Source of the DNA: Candidatus Aminicenantota bacterium
GTDB lineage: Bacteria > Acidobacteriota > Aminicenantia > Aminicenantales > Aminicenantaceae
Direction: 5' to 3'
Assembly (NCBI GenBank): GCA_030615975.1
Contig: JAUWYH010000027.1
Span: forward strand, 1 to 11,743
Length of the DNA: 11,743 bases
Numbering within the stretch: position 1 is the first letter of the stretch; every line of letters begins with the position of its first letter. Of the stretch, positions 5,644 through 11,743 are shown piece by piece. Under the pieces are notes generated by a model. The model did no database searches. It was not told the DNA's origin and was given only the letters and a program-made list of their open reading frames with translations. The position numbers were made by a program, and so were the translations under genes.

Positions 5644-7749
5644 TTATCTAGAGTCAAAGGGACTGGAGGAATTTTTTTCTAAAGCTTTTTTGCTTAACCT
5701 AATCTTGTTATCTCCTTCTATAGAGATAACTTTTACACTTACAGTTTGTCCCATTCTAAGAACATCCCTGATGTTTCTGATTCGATGATGAGCAATCTCA
5801 GATATATGAAGGAGTCCAACAATGTTTGGGAGGATTTCGACGAAAGCTCCATAATCCTCGATCCGGACCACTTTTCCCGTGTATGTTTTTCCTACCTCGG
5901 CTTCTATTGTGATCTCCTTAATCATTTGTCTTGCTTTCTCAGCAGACTGTATGTTGGAGGCGGCAATTGTGATCTTGCCGCTATCTTCTATGTCTATCTT
6001 GGCTTTTGTCTCGGAAATAATTTTTTTGATGATTTTTCCGGCTGGGCCGATAACATCACTCAATTTTTCAGGATTTATAACTAAATTTATGATCCGAGGT
6101 GCATATGGTGAAATCTCAGGCCGCGGTTCTGATAGGGCTTCTTTCATCTTTTCTAGAACTTTTAAACGAGCTTCTTTTGCTTTTGCGAGCCCTTCTTTTA
6201 ATATCTGGATAGGAATTGAAGGAATCTTTAGATCGAGCTGGATGGCTGTTATACCTTTTTCTGTCCCCGCGACTTTAAGATCCATATCTCCGAAGTGATC
6301 TTCGAGACCAGCAATATCGGTGAGCAAGGCGTACTGGTCATTTTCTCTAACAAGTCCCATAGCAATTCCTGCAATAACCATTGAAAGAGGGACTCCTGCG
6401 TCCATTAGAGAAAGAACTCCACCACAGACACTGGCCATCGAGGATGAGCCGTTCGATTCCAAAATATCAGTGACAACGCGGATAGTGTAAGGAAAAGTTT
6501 CCTCATCGGGGATAGAGGGGAGGATAGATCTTTCAGCCAAGGCACCATGGCCGATTTCACGCCTTCCAGGAGCTCTCATAAAAGAAACTTCTCCCACACA
6601 AAAAGGAGGAAAATTATAATGAAGCATAAACCTTTTTTCATCTTCCTCACCCAGGCCATTTAATCTCTGCACGTCCTCAAATGTGCCAAGAGTAACAGTA
6701 GCCAGACACTGAGTTTCTCCCCTCGTAAAAAGGGCAGATCCATGAGTGCGGGGAAGAATGCCCACTTCTACTGAGAGAGGTCTTATTTCATCGAATTCTC
6801 TTCCGTCTGTTCTCTTTCTTTGATTTAAGATAAGGTCTCTGACTAATTCTTTCTGAATTCTGTAGAAAATTTCTTTGATTTCATTGATTTCCTGTTCATT
6901 TTCTTCGGGAATAGACTCTATTAAACTTTCCAGAATTCTTTTTGTCTTTTCTTCTCTTTCTTTTTTCTTTTTGTCTTGGATGGCTTCTTTCAGGGAAGAA
7001 GAAATATCTATTTTGATTTTGGCGAATTTGTTTTGATCGATTTCTTTAGGGCTAAATTCTCTTTTTTTTATGTTTAATTTGTTATAGAGCTCTTTTTGAA
7101 CGTTGACAATTTTTTTTATAGTCTCTTGAGCTATGGAAGCTCCCTCCCAAATTTTTTCTTCCTCAACTTCAGAACCCACTGCCTCTATCATCAGTATTCC
7201 TTCTTCTGTTCCTACAACAACCATGTTAAGAGGGCTCTCTTCTAGCTGCTTCATGGTGGGATTAATAATAAATTCATTATTGACGAAGCCGATTTTGACG
7301 GCTGCTACAGGGGTTGTAAAAGGAATGTCAGAAAAATAAAGAGCCGCAGATGCTCCAATGATTCCCAGAGTGTCAGGTTCATTCTCTAAATCGGCTGATA
7401 GGAGAAGAGCGACTATTTGGGTGTCATAAAAATAGCCTTCTGGGAAAAGAGGTCTTATGGGTCTGTCAATCATACGGCTTAAAAGAATTTCTCTTTCGGA
7501 AGGTCTTCCTTCCCGTTTAAAAAAGCCTCCTGGTATTTTTCCAGCAGCATAGGTGTTTTCCCTGTAATCCACTATCAAAGGGAGAAAAGGTTTTTCTTCT
7601 TTAACTTCCTTTTTAGAGGTCGCGGAGACGAACATAATGGTGTCTCCGTAACGGAGGAAAGCCGACCCATCTGCTTGCTTACCTATTTTTCCTATTTCGA
7701 TGGAAAGGAGACGATTGTTTATCTCAAGACTGATTTTTTGATTAGACAT
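5644..7749 (-). CDS. pnp: Polynucleotide phosphorylase
   Basis: Cytoplasmic 3'-5' exoribonuclease that degrades RNA using phosphate to give NDPs, working as a trimeric ring and often with RNase E-type degradosomes. The full-length 701 aa carries all expected domains: first RNase PH-like core (about 10-140, including ENTYAAGKIPGGFFKREGRP), a helical linker rich in Lys/Glu (about 240-305), and a second catalytic core (about 312-540) with GRREIGHGALAERS and ESNGSSSMASVCGG. The catalytic segment LEDHFGDMDLKVAGT contains D484, D490 and K492, equivalent to D486, D492 and K494 in E. coli. A KH domain with IGPAG at 567-571 and an S1 domain (about 618-688, GKVVRIEDYGAFVEI) follow. It sits 21 nt after rpsO, the classic order. 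The ATG is preceded by GGGTG as a modest ribosome site. Confidence 0.98.
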   Translation of the reverse strand: MSNQKISLEINNRLLSIEIGKIGKQADGSAFLRYGDTIMFVSATSKKEVKEEKPFLPLIVDYRENTYAAGKIPGGFFKREGRPSEREILLSRMIDRPIRPLFPEGYFYDTQIVALLLSADLENEPDTLGIIGASAALYFSDIPFTTPVAAVKIGFVNNEFIINPTMKQLEESPLNMVVVGTEEGILMIEAVGSEVEEEKIWEGASIAQETIKKIVNVQKELYNKLNIKKREFSPKEIDQNKFAKIKIDISSSLKEAIQDKKKKEREEKTKRILESLIESIPEENEQEINEIKEIFYRIQKELVRDLILNQRKRTDGREFDEIRPLSVEVGILPRTHGSALFTRGETQCLATVTLGTFEDVQRLNGLGEEDEKRFMLHYNFPPFCVGEVSFMRAPGRREIGHGALAERSILPSIPDEETFPYTIRVVTDILESNGSSSMASVCGGVLSLMDAGVPLSMVIAGIAMGLVRENDQYALLTDIAGLEDHFGDMDLKVAGTEKGITAIQLDLKIPSIPIQILKEGLAKAKEARLKVLEKMKEALSEPRPEISPYAPRIINLVINPEKLSDVIGPAGKIIKKIISETKAKIDIEDSGKITIAASNIQSAEKARQMIKEITIEAEVGKTYTGKVVRIEDYGAFVEILPNIVGLLHISEIAHHRIRNIRDVLRMGQTVSVKVISIEGDNKIRLSKKALEKNSSSPFDSR

Positions 7750-7764
7750 TTTAGCACCCGGAAT

Positions 7765-7788
7765 CTTAACCTACTTTCTGAGGTTAAG
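7765..7788 (-). promoter_or_regulatory. Hairpin at the rpsO-pnp junction
   Basis: CTTAACC (7765-7771) and GGTTAAG (7782-7788) form a perfect 7-bp stem with a 10-nt loop, covering the last rpsO codons and the start of the 21-nt spacer. It ends 15 nt before the pnp ATG and has no following T-run, so it is a poor intrinsic terminator. In E. coli the rpsO-pnp spacer holds structures cut by RNase III and used in pnp autocontrol. A similar processing role here is inferred from position only. Confidence 0.4.
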
Positions 7789-8037
7789 CCTTTGGATTAA
7801 ATTTTCGTACCGGCTGACATCTTGTGATTTTATGTATTCCAGAAGTCTTTTTCTACGTCCGACCATTTTCATAAGGCCAGTCCGGGAATGAAAATCTTTC
7901 TTATGAACTGAAAAATGCTCAGTTAAATAATTGATTCTGTTGGTGAGAAGTGCAATCTGAACTTCTGGTGAACCTGTATCATTTGGATTGCTTTTGTATT
8001 CCTTGATTATTTTTGATTTTTCCTCTTTATTCAGCAC
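7771..8037 (-). CDS. rpsO: Small ribosomal subunit protein uS15
   Basis: 88 aa, the usual size of S15, an early-binding 16S rRNA protein of the 30S platform. The family core is clear: NDTGSPEVQIALLTNRINYLTEHF (about 19-42), HKKDFHSRTGLMKMVGRRKRLL (45-66) and the YLKS-like YIKSQDVSRY (68-77). The start codon is GTG (8037-8035), nine bases after a full AAGGAG. It opens the unit rpsO-pnp-three pseudopilins-lpxB on the minus strand. The predicted leader is only about 23 nt, which leaves little room for the large 5' structures by which S15 controls its own synthesis in other bacteria. Confidence 0.98.
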   Translation of the reverse strand: MLNKEEKSKIIKEYKSNPNDTGSPEVQIALLTNRINYLTEHFSVHKKDFHSRTGLMKMVGRRKRLLEYIKSQDVSRYENLIQRLNLRK

Positions 8038-8046
8038 CTGTACTTT

Positions 8047-8052
8047 CTCCTT
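8047..8052 (-). promoter_or_regulatory. Ribosome binding site of rpsO
   Basis: The minus strand reads AAGGAG here, nine bases before the GTG at 8037. It fixes that non-ATG start and is among the strongest Shine-Dalgarno sequences in the window. Confidence 0.75.
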
Positions 8053-8057
8053 AAAAA

Positions 8058-8072
8058 ATGATAAATTATCAT
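8058..8072. promoter_or_regulatory. 15-nt perfect palindrome over the rpsO -10/start region
   Basis: ATGATAA-A-TTATCAT: two 7-nt arms around one base. It covers five of the six -10 bases and extends past the predicted start point, so a protein bound here would block the promoter. In the short leader RNA the arms could not fold well, as the loop is one base. The sequence is AT-only apart from one G and one C, so chance is possible. Confidence 0.35.
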
Positions 8073-8096
8073 ATCAGAAAAATGATTTGATGTAAA
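8068..8096 (-). promoter_or_regulatory. Extended -10 promoter for rpsO-pnp
   Basis: Read on the minus strand: TTTACA (8096-8091), a 17-nt spacer, then TATGAT (8073-8068), with TGA directly before it giving the TGn extended -10 motif. The start point would be near 8061, about 23 nt before the rpsO GTG. The hexamers match sigma70 at five of six positions each. Confidence 0.65.
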
Positions 8097-8185
8097 TCTA
8101 CCTATTCATTTTAAAAATCTAAGAGTTTGTTTATTTAGTTCTTATTTTTTTTAGTTATTAAAATTTTGAATACTTCTAATAATTT

Positions 8186-8620
8186 CTATTTTAAAGAATT
8201 GAGGTAATTTTTCCTTCTGAGGAGATGTTGAGCGTATTTTGAATCTAAACCTCCCATTTTATCTTTAACCTCTTCAAGTTTTGCTTCGATCTCACCCAAT
8301 GTCATCTTATTGATCTTTTTTCGCTTGGATGGTGGTGGGGGAGATACAACTTCAGGCTTTTCTTTCTCAACTTCTTCCTTTACTTTTTTCGGTTTTTCTT
8401 TTTTGACTTCCTCCTCTATTTTCTCTGGCTCCTTCTTTTCAGCCTCGACTTTCTTTTCTTTTTCTTCAATTTTCTCTTCTTTTTTTTTCAGAGAGATTTT
8501 CTCTTTTTTTTCTTTCTCTGGTTCTGGTTGGAGTGCTTTTTTCTTTTTTGCCTTTGAGACTTCCACCTTTTCTGGAGATTTTTTCTGGGATTTGCTTTTT
8601 TCTTTTTTCTCTTCTTCCAT
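8186..8620 (-). CDS. Lys/Glu-rich protein with short conserved-looking C-terminus
   Basis: 144 aa of unknown function. Residues 1 to about 90 are almost entirely Lys, Glu, Pro, Ser and Val and should be a highly charged, disordered or single-helix region. After a Pro run (SPPPPS, 93-98) the composition changes abruptly to an ordered-looking segment, KINKMTLGEIEAKLEEV then DKMGGLDSKYAQHLLRRKNYL (about 102-140), likely two helices joined by a Gly-Gly turn. There is no signal peptide or membrane segment. A good ribosome site (AAGGA, 6 nt upstream) supports translation. It lies upstream of rpsO in the same direction, separated by 148 nt that hold the rpsO promoter. The basic/acidic repeats suggest nucleic-acid or ribosome contact, but this is only a guess. 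Confidence 0.72.
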   Translation of the reverse strand: MEEEKKEKSKSQKKSPEKVEVSKAKKKKALQPEPEKEKKEKISLKKKEEKIEEKEKKVEAEKKEPEKIEEEVKKEKPKKVKEEVEKEKPEVVSPPPPSKRKKINKMTLGEIEAKLEEVKDKMGGLDSKYAQHLLRRKNYLNSLK

Positions 8621-8626
8621 TTTATT

Positions 8627-8631
8627 TCCTT
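8627..8631 (-). promoter_or_regulatory. Ribosome binding site of the Lys/Glu-rich gene
   Basis: The minus strand reads AAGGA here, six bases before the ATG at 8620. It supports real translation of an otherwise low-complexity frame and fixes its start. Confidence 0.6.
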
Positions 8632-8730
8632 TTAATCCTGGTCAACAGTTTTTTATAAAAATAAATAACACTATCTTAGCTTAACAAAATAGGGGAGTGG
8701 AGAGCAATTCTTTTTTAAATATCGCCTTCC

Positions 8731-8759
8731 TTGCACAAGAATAACGAATTTAGTATAGT
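8731..8759 (+). promoter_or_regulatory. Promoter of waaA placing the start at the ATG
   Basis: TTGCAC (8731-8736), a 17-nt spacer, then TATAGT (8754-8759). The -35 is weak (TTG matches) but the -10 is good, at five of six. Start would fall at about 8766-8768, on or within two bases of the waaA ATG at 8768. No Shine-Dalgarno precedes that ATG, which fits a leaderless transcript. Confidence 0.5.
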
Positions 8760-8767
8760 CATGAAAC

Positions 8768-10039
8768 ATGTATGTTTTTTATTCCTTCCTTCTATTTTTG
8801 TCGCTAACAATCTATATTCCTCTTTATTTTGTTCGAATAAAACTATTCAGGGGAGAGAGCCTATATCTAAAAGAAAGGCTCAGATTAAGACTCCCTGTCA
8901 AAAACAGACAGAAAAGATCTCTTTGGATTCATGCAGTCTCAGTGGGAGAGGTCCTCTCTCTACAGAATTTAATCAAGCAGATCAAAAAAAAGCATCCCGA
9001 TTGGATCATTCATTTTTCTTCATTGACAAACTCAGGCATTCGCATGGCAAAAGAAAAATTAATCGAAGCCGATAATATTTTTTTTGCTCCTTTTGATTTT
9101 GCGCGTATTGTGAAAAGATTTTTTAAATCCTTAAAACCCGATGTGTTTATTTTGGCAGAATCGGAATTCTGGCCAAATCTTTTGAGAGAAGCCAATAGAC
9201 ACACAAAGGGGGTTATCCTGATAAACGGCAGAATCTCAGATCGTTCTTTAAAAAAATACACGAAAATCAGATTTCTTATCAAAAAAATTTTAAAAAATAT
9301 AAATCTTTTCTTGGTTCAGACAGAAAAAGATAAAGAAAGCCTTAAAAAAATAGGAGTAAATTCTTCTCAGGTAGAAGTGGCCGGAAATTTGAAAACAGAA
9401 GTTAATCTCCCCTTATTAAATAACGATGAGCTCTTAAAATTAAAGAGAAGTTTGAGCATAGCGGAGGGCAAAAAAGTAGTTATTGCTGGGAGCACCCGAA
9501 AGGGTGAGGAAGAAAAACTTCTTGATGCTTATACAAAAGCAAGAGAAATTAAAGGAGATATCCTTTTGATCCTTGCCCCTCGTCATCCGCAAAGGACTGA
9601 TGAGATAGAGAAGATTTGCCAAAATTTAGGATTTAAAGTTATAAGGAGGACTTCTGTTTTGCCAATTACGGAATGGGATGTACTGGTTCTTGATACGATA
9701 GGAGAATTGCCGAAGTTTTATGCGCTTTCTGATGTTGCTTTTGTTGGAGGAAGTCTCATCCCTTGGGGAGGCCATAATTTGCTCGAACCAGCTTTTTATG
9801 AAAAACCTGTCTTTTTTGGGCCTCATATGGAAAATTTCTCTTTTCTAGCTGAAAAATTTATCCATTCAGGCGCAGCCCGAGTAGTTTATAAAGAAGAAGA
9901 TTTGGTCAGGATGTTTCTAGCAGAAGAGGAAAAAAACTTAAAAGAAATGGGAAACAAAGCTAAGGAGACTCTAGACTCCCTCCAGGGAGCTACAGAAAAA
10001 ACTATCAGGACTGTAGAAGCTTTGATGGAGAAACCTTAA
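8768..10039 (+). CDS. waaA: 3-deoxy-D-manno-octulosonic acid (Kdo) transferase
   Basis: Membrane-bound GT30 enzyme that transfers Kdo from CMP-Kdo to the lipid A precursor at the inner face of the cytoplasmic membrane. The 423 aa length is typical. An N-terminal membrane anchor spans about 3-22. IHAVSVGEV (54-62) carries the catalytic base E61. ILAESEFWPNLL (128-139) corresponds to the family ETELWPN, and LINGRISDRS (151-160) is conserved. The nucleotide-binding half has VIAGSTRKGEEE (238-249), LAPRHPQR (269-276) and the hallmark FVGGSLIPWGGHNLLEPA (325-342). It heads a two-gene unit with the PAP2 phosphatase, 11 nt downstream. Whether it adds one or two Kdo cannot be told from sequence. The start has no ribosome site; the ATG at 8761 is out of frame. 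Confidence 0.96.
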   Translation: MYVFYSFLLFLSLTIYIPLYFVRIKLFRGESLYLKERLRLRLPVKNRQKRSLWIHAVSVGEVLSLQNLIKQIKKKHPDWIIHFSSLTNSGIRMAKEKLIEADNIFFAPFDFARIVKRFFKSLKPDVFILAESEFWPNLLREANRHTKGVILINGRISDRSLKKYTKIRFLIKKILKNINLFLVQTEKDKESLKKIGVNSSQVEVAGNLKTEVNLPLLNNDELLKLKRSLSIAEGKKVVIAGSTRKGEEEKLLDAYTKAREIKGDILLILAPRHPQRTDEIEKICQNLGFKVIRRTSVLPITEWDVLVLDTIGELPKFYALSDVAFVGGSLIPWGGHNLLEPAFYEKPVFFGPHMENFSFLAEKFIHSGAARVVYKEEDLVRMFLAEEEKNLKEMGNKAKETLDSLQGATEKTIRTVEALMEKP

Positions 10040-10050
10040 TATAACCTCAG

Positions 10051-10896
10051 ATGGCCAAACGTTACGTGAAAAAACATTCCACATTTCTGGCCAGGATTTT
10101 AATTGTATTTCTATGTTTATCCTTATTTCAGAGTTTCATCTACGCAGAGGAGGCTTCTTCAAGATATAAACTTAATGAAGAATTTTTAGAATGGTTCTTA
10201 AATGATTTCAGGGGAGTGGTCACTTCCCCAAATGATTGGAAAAGCAAAGACTTTTTCAAACTCTCAGCAATGCTGGCAACCGGGACTCTTCTTTTTGTCT
10301 TCGATGAAGAAATTAACGACTGGTTCCAGGAGAATCGAAATTCTTCATCTGATGATGTTTCTCAATTGATTTCGCCATTCGGCCATGGACTCTATTTGGG
10401 AAGTTTCCTGACAGCTTTGTATGCATCGGGGGAAATTTTTGATTCCATAAAATGCCGTAAGACAGCTCTTTTGAGTTTCGAAAGCTGGATGATATCAGGA
10501 ACAATTATCTCAGCAGTAAAAATTTTAACTGGAAGAGTACGCCCTCAGAAAAATGGAAACAGCTTTAAGTTTCATCCTTTATCCTTTCGGTCTCGTTTCC
10601 ATTCCTTTCCCTCAGGCCATGCCTCATCAGCCTTTGCCGTGGCCACTGTGATTGCTGACCAGTCGGAGAAGTTTTATGTTGATTTTTTAGCATACAACTT
10701 AGCCGCTTTAGTGGCACTGACAAGGTTGCATGATAACAAACACTGGGCTTCTGATGTCCTCATTGGATCAGTGATTGGGTATTTTGTGGGTAAAAAAGTT
10801 ACTGCCTTGAATAGAAGAAACAGTAACGAAAAGATTAAATTGAATTTCCAACTTTCTCCACAAAAGCAGGCTATTACCCTTTCTCTTTCCTTTTGA
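10051..10896 (+). CDS. PAP2-family phosphatase, exported
   Basis: 281 aa. A basic N-terminus and hydrophobic stretch (about 12-30) with a possible cleavage after Y31-A32 suggest a signal peptide. The three acid-phosphatase motifs are intact: K157-ILTGRV-R164-P165 (KX6RP), S186-F-P-S-G-H190 and R225-LHDNK-H231-WAS-D235. The conserved His residues would form the phospho-enzyme and the general acid/base. Several hydrophobic helices (about 71-85, 112-128, 143-158, 215-223, 237-246) lie around them, as in integral-membrane lipid phosphatases. Possible substrates are lipid A phosphate (LpxE-like), undecaprenyl diphosphate or phosphatidic acid. Co-transcription with waaA favours an envelope lipid but does not prove it. 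The last 20 residues alternate polar and hydrophobic and end in Phe, which is unusual for a PAP2 enzyme. No Shine-Dalgarno is visible before the ATG. Confidence 0.88.
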   Translation: MAKRYVKKHSTFLARILIVFLCLSLFQSFIYAEEASSRYKLNEEFLEWFLNDFRGVVTSPNDWKSKDFFKLSAMLATGTLLFVFDEEINDWFQENRNSSSDDVSQLISPFGHGLYLGSFLTALYASGEIFDSIKCRKTALLSFESWMISGTIISAVKILTGRVRPQKNGNSFKFHPLSFRSRFHSFPSGHASSAFAVATVIADQSEKFYVDFLAYNLAALVALTRLHDNKHWASDVLIGSVIGYFVGKKVTALNRRNSNEKIKLNFQLSPQKQAITLSLSF

Positions 10897-10915
10897 ATGA
10901 TTCATTGGGAATTAT

Positions 10916-11010
10916 CGGGTTTGAGTGGAAATCAAATAAAAACTTGCAGTGCTCAAACATCCTCGCTGCCCGACACAGCCGGGTCTCCTCACTTGGCGAA
11001 GCCTTGAACC
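10916..11010. other. GC-rich structured intergenic element
   Basis: Between the PAP2 gene and the amidohydrolase, bases 10944-11010 are about 60% G+C by hand count, clearly above the AT-rich flanks. The region can fold: GTTTGAG (10919-10925) with CTCAAAC (10952-10958), CCCG (10969-10972) with CGGG (10980-10983) around a 7-nt loop, and GGC-GAA-GCC (10995-11003). No T-run follows, so it is not a simple terminator. It might be a dispersed intergenic repeat, a small RNA or a transcript-end structure. I could not find a second copy in this window. Strand is unknown. Confidence 0.4.
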
Positions 11011-11119
11011 TATATTCTTTATATATGAAAAAAATTTTTTGTTCTCATTGCAAAATATGTTGATGGGCATTATAGTTTGGACTCAATGAGTTATTTGAAG
11101 AAAGCATATAAAGTTTCAA

Positions 11120-11148
11120 ATGACTTCCCAATCCTGATTTTATATATT
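11120..11148 (+). promoter_or_regulatory. Promoter of the amidohydrolase gene
   Basis: ATGACT (11120-11125, four of six -35 matches), a 17-nt spacer, then TATATT (11143-11148, five of six -10 matches). Start would be near 11155, leaving about 25 nt of leader containing the AAGGAG ribosome site. Confidence 0.5.
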
Positions 11149-11167
11149 ACTCATAGATTCGGATAAA

Positions 11168-11173
11168 AAGGAG
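11168..11173 (+). promoter_or_regulatory. Ribosome binding site of the amidohydrolase gene
   Basis: AAGGAG six bases before ATG 11180. It fixes the start so that the twin-arginine signal is included. Confidence 0.8.
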
Positions 11174-11179
11174 ACAAGG

Positions 11180-11743
11180 ATGAAGAGAATAATCACACGG
11201 AGGCATTTTCTTAAAAAATCTTCACAAATTTTTGCTGTAACAAGCCTTGGTGGTTGTGGCCTTATGCTTAAAGGATGCCGATCAAAAAAAGACTTTAACC
11301 TCATCATCAAGGATGGCTACATCTTTGATGGGCTAGGGAAGGATGCGTTTAAAGCTGATGTTGGAATAAGCGGAAATTTTATAAAAGAGATTGGAAAAAT
11401 ATCGAGTTCGAGGGGAAAATCTGTTATTGATGCTAGAGATCTTGCTGTTTGTCCAGGATTTATAGATGTTCATGATCATACTGATATAGAGCTTTTAGTC
11501 AATCCTAAAGCAGAAAGCTCAATTAGGCAGGGAATAACAACCTTCGTCAGCGGGAATTGTGGCTTTTCTCCCTTTCCTATTGCAGAGGAAAGATTTGAAG
11601 AGATGAAGGAAGATCTAAAGGAACAATACGAGCTTGATTTAACTTGGGTTGATATAAAAGGCTTTTTCTCTAAATTAGAAGAAAAAGGGATAGCTTTAAA
11701 TTACTCCTCTTTAGTCGGACAAGGGACTATTAGGGGAGCTGCC
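11180..11743 (+). CDS. N-acyl-D-amino-acid deacylase-like amidohydrolase, exported (3' partial)
   Basis: The first 188 codons of a gene that runs off the window. The N-terminus T6-R7-R8-H9-F10-L11-K12 fits the twin-arginine (Tat) consensus, followed by a hydrophobic stretch and a Cys after LGG (C26) or LKG (C33). A Tat-exported lipoprotein is therefore likely. The mature part starts like the amidohydrolase superfamily: LIIKDGYIFDGLGKDAFKAD (41-60), then PGFIDVHDHTD (92-102) with the metal-binding H98 and H100. GITTFVSGNCGFSP (118-131) contains C127, equivalent to the zinc-ligand Cys of D-aminoacylase, and LVGQGTIRGAA is at the window end. This pattern specifies the D-aminoacylase branch, which frees D-amino acids from N-acyl derivatives. 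Related dihydroorotase or hydantoinase branches lack the NCG motif. It has its own promoter and seems independent of the PAP2 gene. Confidence 0.88.
   Translation, partial: MKRIITRRHFLKKSSQIFAVTSLGGCGLMLKGCRSKKDFNLIIKDGYIFDGLGKDAFKADVGISGNFIKEIGKISSSRGKSVIDARDLAVCPGFIDVHDHTDIELLVNPKAESSIRQGITTFVSGNCGFSPFPIAEERFEEMKEDLKEQYELDLTWVDIKGFFSKLEEKGIALNYSSLVGQGTIRGAA

Noticed and set aside
8155..8182. TTATTA/TAATAA inverted repeat downstream of the Lys/Glu-rich gene as a terminator
   Set aside because: It is six A/T-only pairs with a loop of 16 and no GC clamp; such repeats are expected by chance here.
8310..8684. Plus-strand Ser/Phe-rich open frame opposite the Lys/Glu-rich gene
   Set aside because: Its composition is just the complement of GAA/AAA-rich codons, and it lacks a ribosome site and recognizable domains.
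8768..10896. A new multi-gene defence or mobile system
   Set aside because: All genes with recognizable domains are envelope, translation, RNA-decay or metabolic functions; no nuclease, toxin, transposase, integrase or CRISPR-like repeat is visible anywhere in the window.
10874..10960. 28-codon minus-strand frame (MFEHCKFLFDF start) as a gene
   Set aside because: It overlaps the PAP2 3' end, has no clear ribosome site, and its open frame is better explained by the GC-rich element.

Overview
The window comes from an AT-rich genome of a diderm, LPS-making bacterium. It encodes two core lipid A/Kdo enzymes (LpxB and WaaA), three prepilin-like proteins of the type II secretion/type IV pilus class, and a probable exported lipoprotein hydrolase, together with housekeeping genes. 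ProRS is of the archaeal/eukaryotic type, with a C-terminal Cys4 site. The pseudopilin set resembles families I recall from Acidobacteriota, deltaproteobacterial lineages and their uncultured relatives. An Acidobacteriota/Aminicenantota-like source is a low-confidence inference, because no rRNA or other marker is present.

Layout. (1) Bases 172-2915, plus strand: a strong sigma70-type promoter, then proS, pcm (protein-L-isoaspartate methyltransferase) and a DUF192 protein, tightly packed. (2) Bases 2884-8037, minus strand, read right to left: rpsO, pnp, two GspG-like pseudopilins, a third pseudopilin lacking the usual Glu at +5, and lpxB. rpsO has a clear extended -10 promoter overlapped by a 15-nt palindrome. 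Hairpins lie at the rpsO/pnp junction and in the pnp/pseudopilin spacer. lpxB ends 32 bases inside the convergent DUF192 gene. (3) Bases 8186-8620, minus strand: a very Lys/Glu-rich protein with a short ordered C-terminal segment. (4) Bases 8731-10896, plus strand: waaA, probably leaderless, followed 11 nt later by a PAP2-family phosphatase. (5) Bases 10897-11179: a 283-nt intergenic region holding a GC-rich, structured tract and a promoter. (6) Base 11180 to the window edge: the start of an N-acyl-D-amino-acid deacylase-like amidohydrolase with a Tat-type, probably lipoprotein, signal; it is cut by the window end.

How the genes fit together. proS and rpsO serve translation, and pnp RNA decay. 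The pcm and DUF192 products are maintenance or unknown functions. LpxB and WaaA are successive stages of Kdo2-lipid A synthesis (LpxB makes the disaccharide; WaaA adds Kdo after LpxK). The PAP2 enzyme next to waaA is a reasonable candidate for lipid A or polyprenyl phosphate trimming. The three pseudopilins look like a coordinated set for an envelope-spanning pseudopilus. I found no mobile element, CRISPR array, tRNA or rRNA, and no clear novel multi-gene system. The most distinctive points are the pseudopilin trio placed between pnp and lpxB, the dyads around the rpsO-pnp unit, the leaderless-looking waaA start, and the GC-rich intergenic element.
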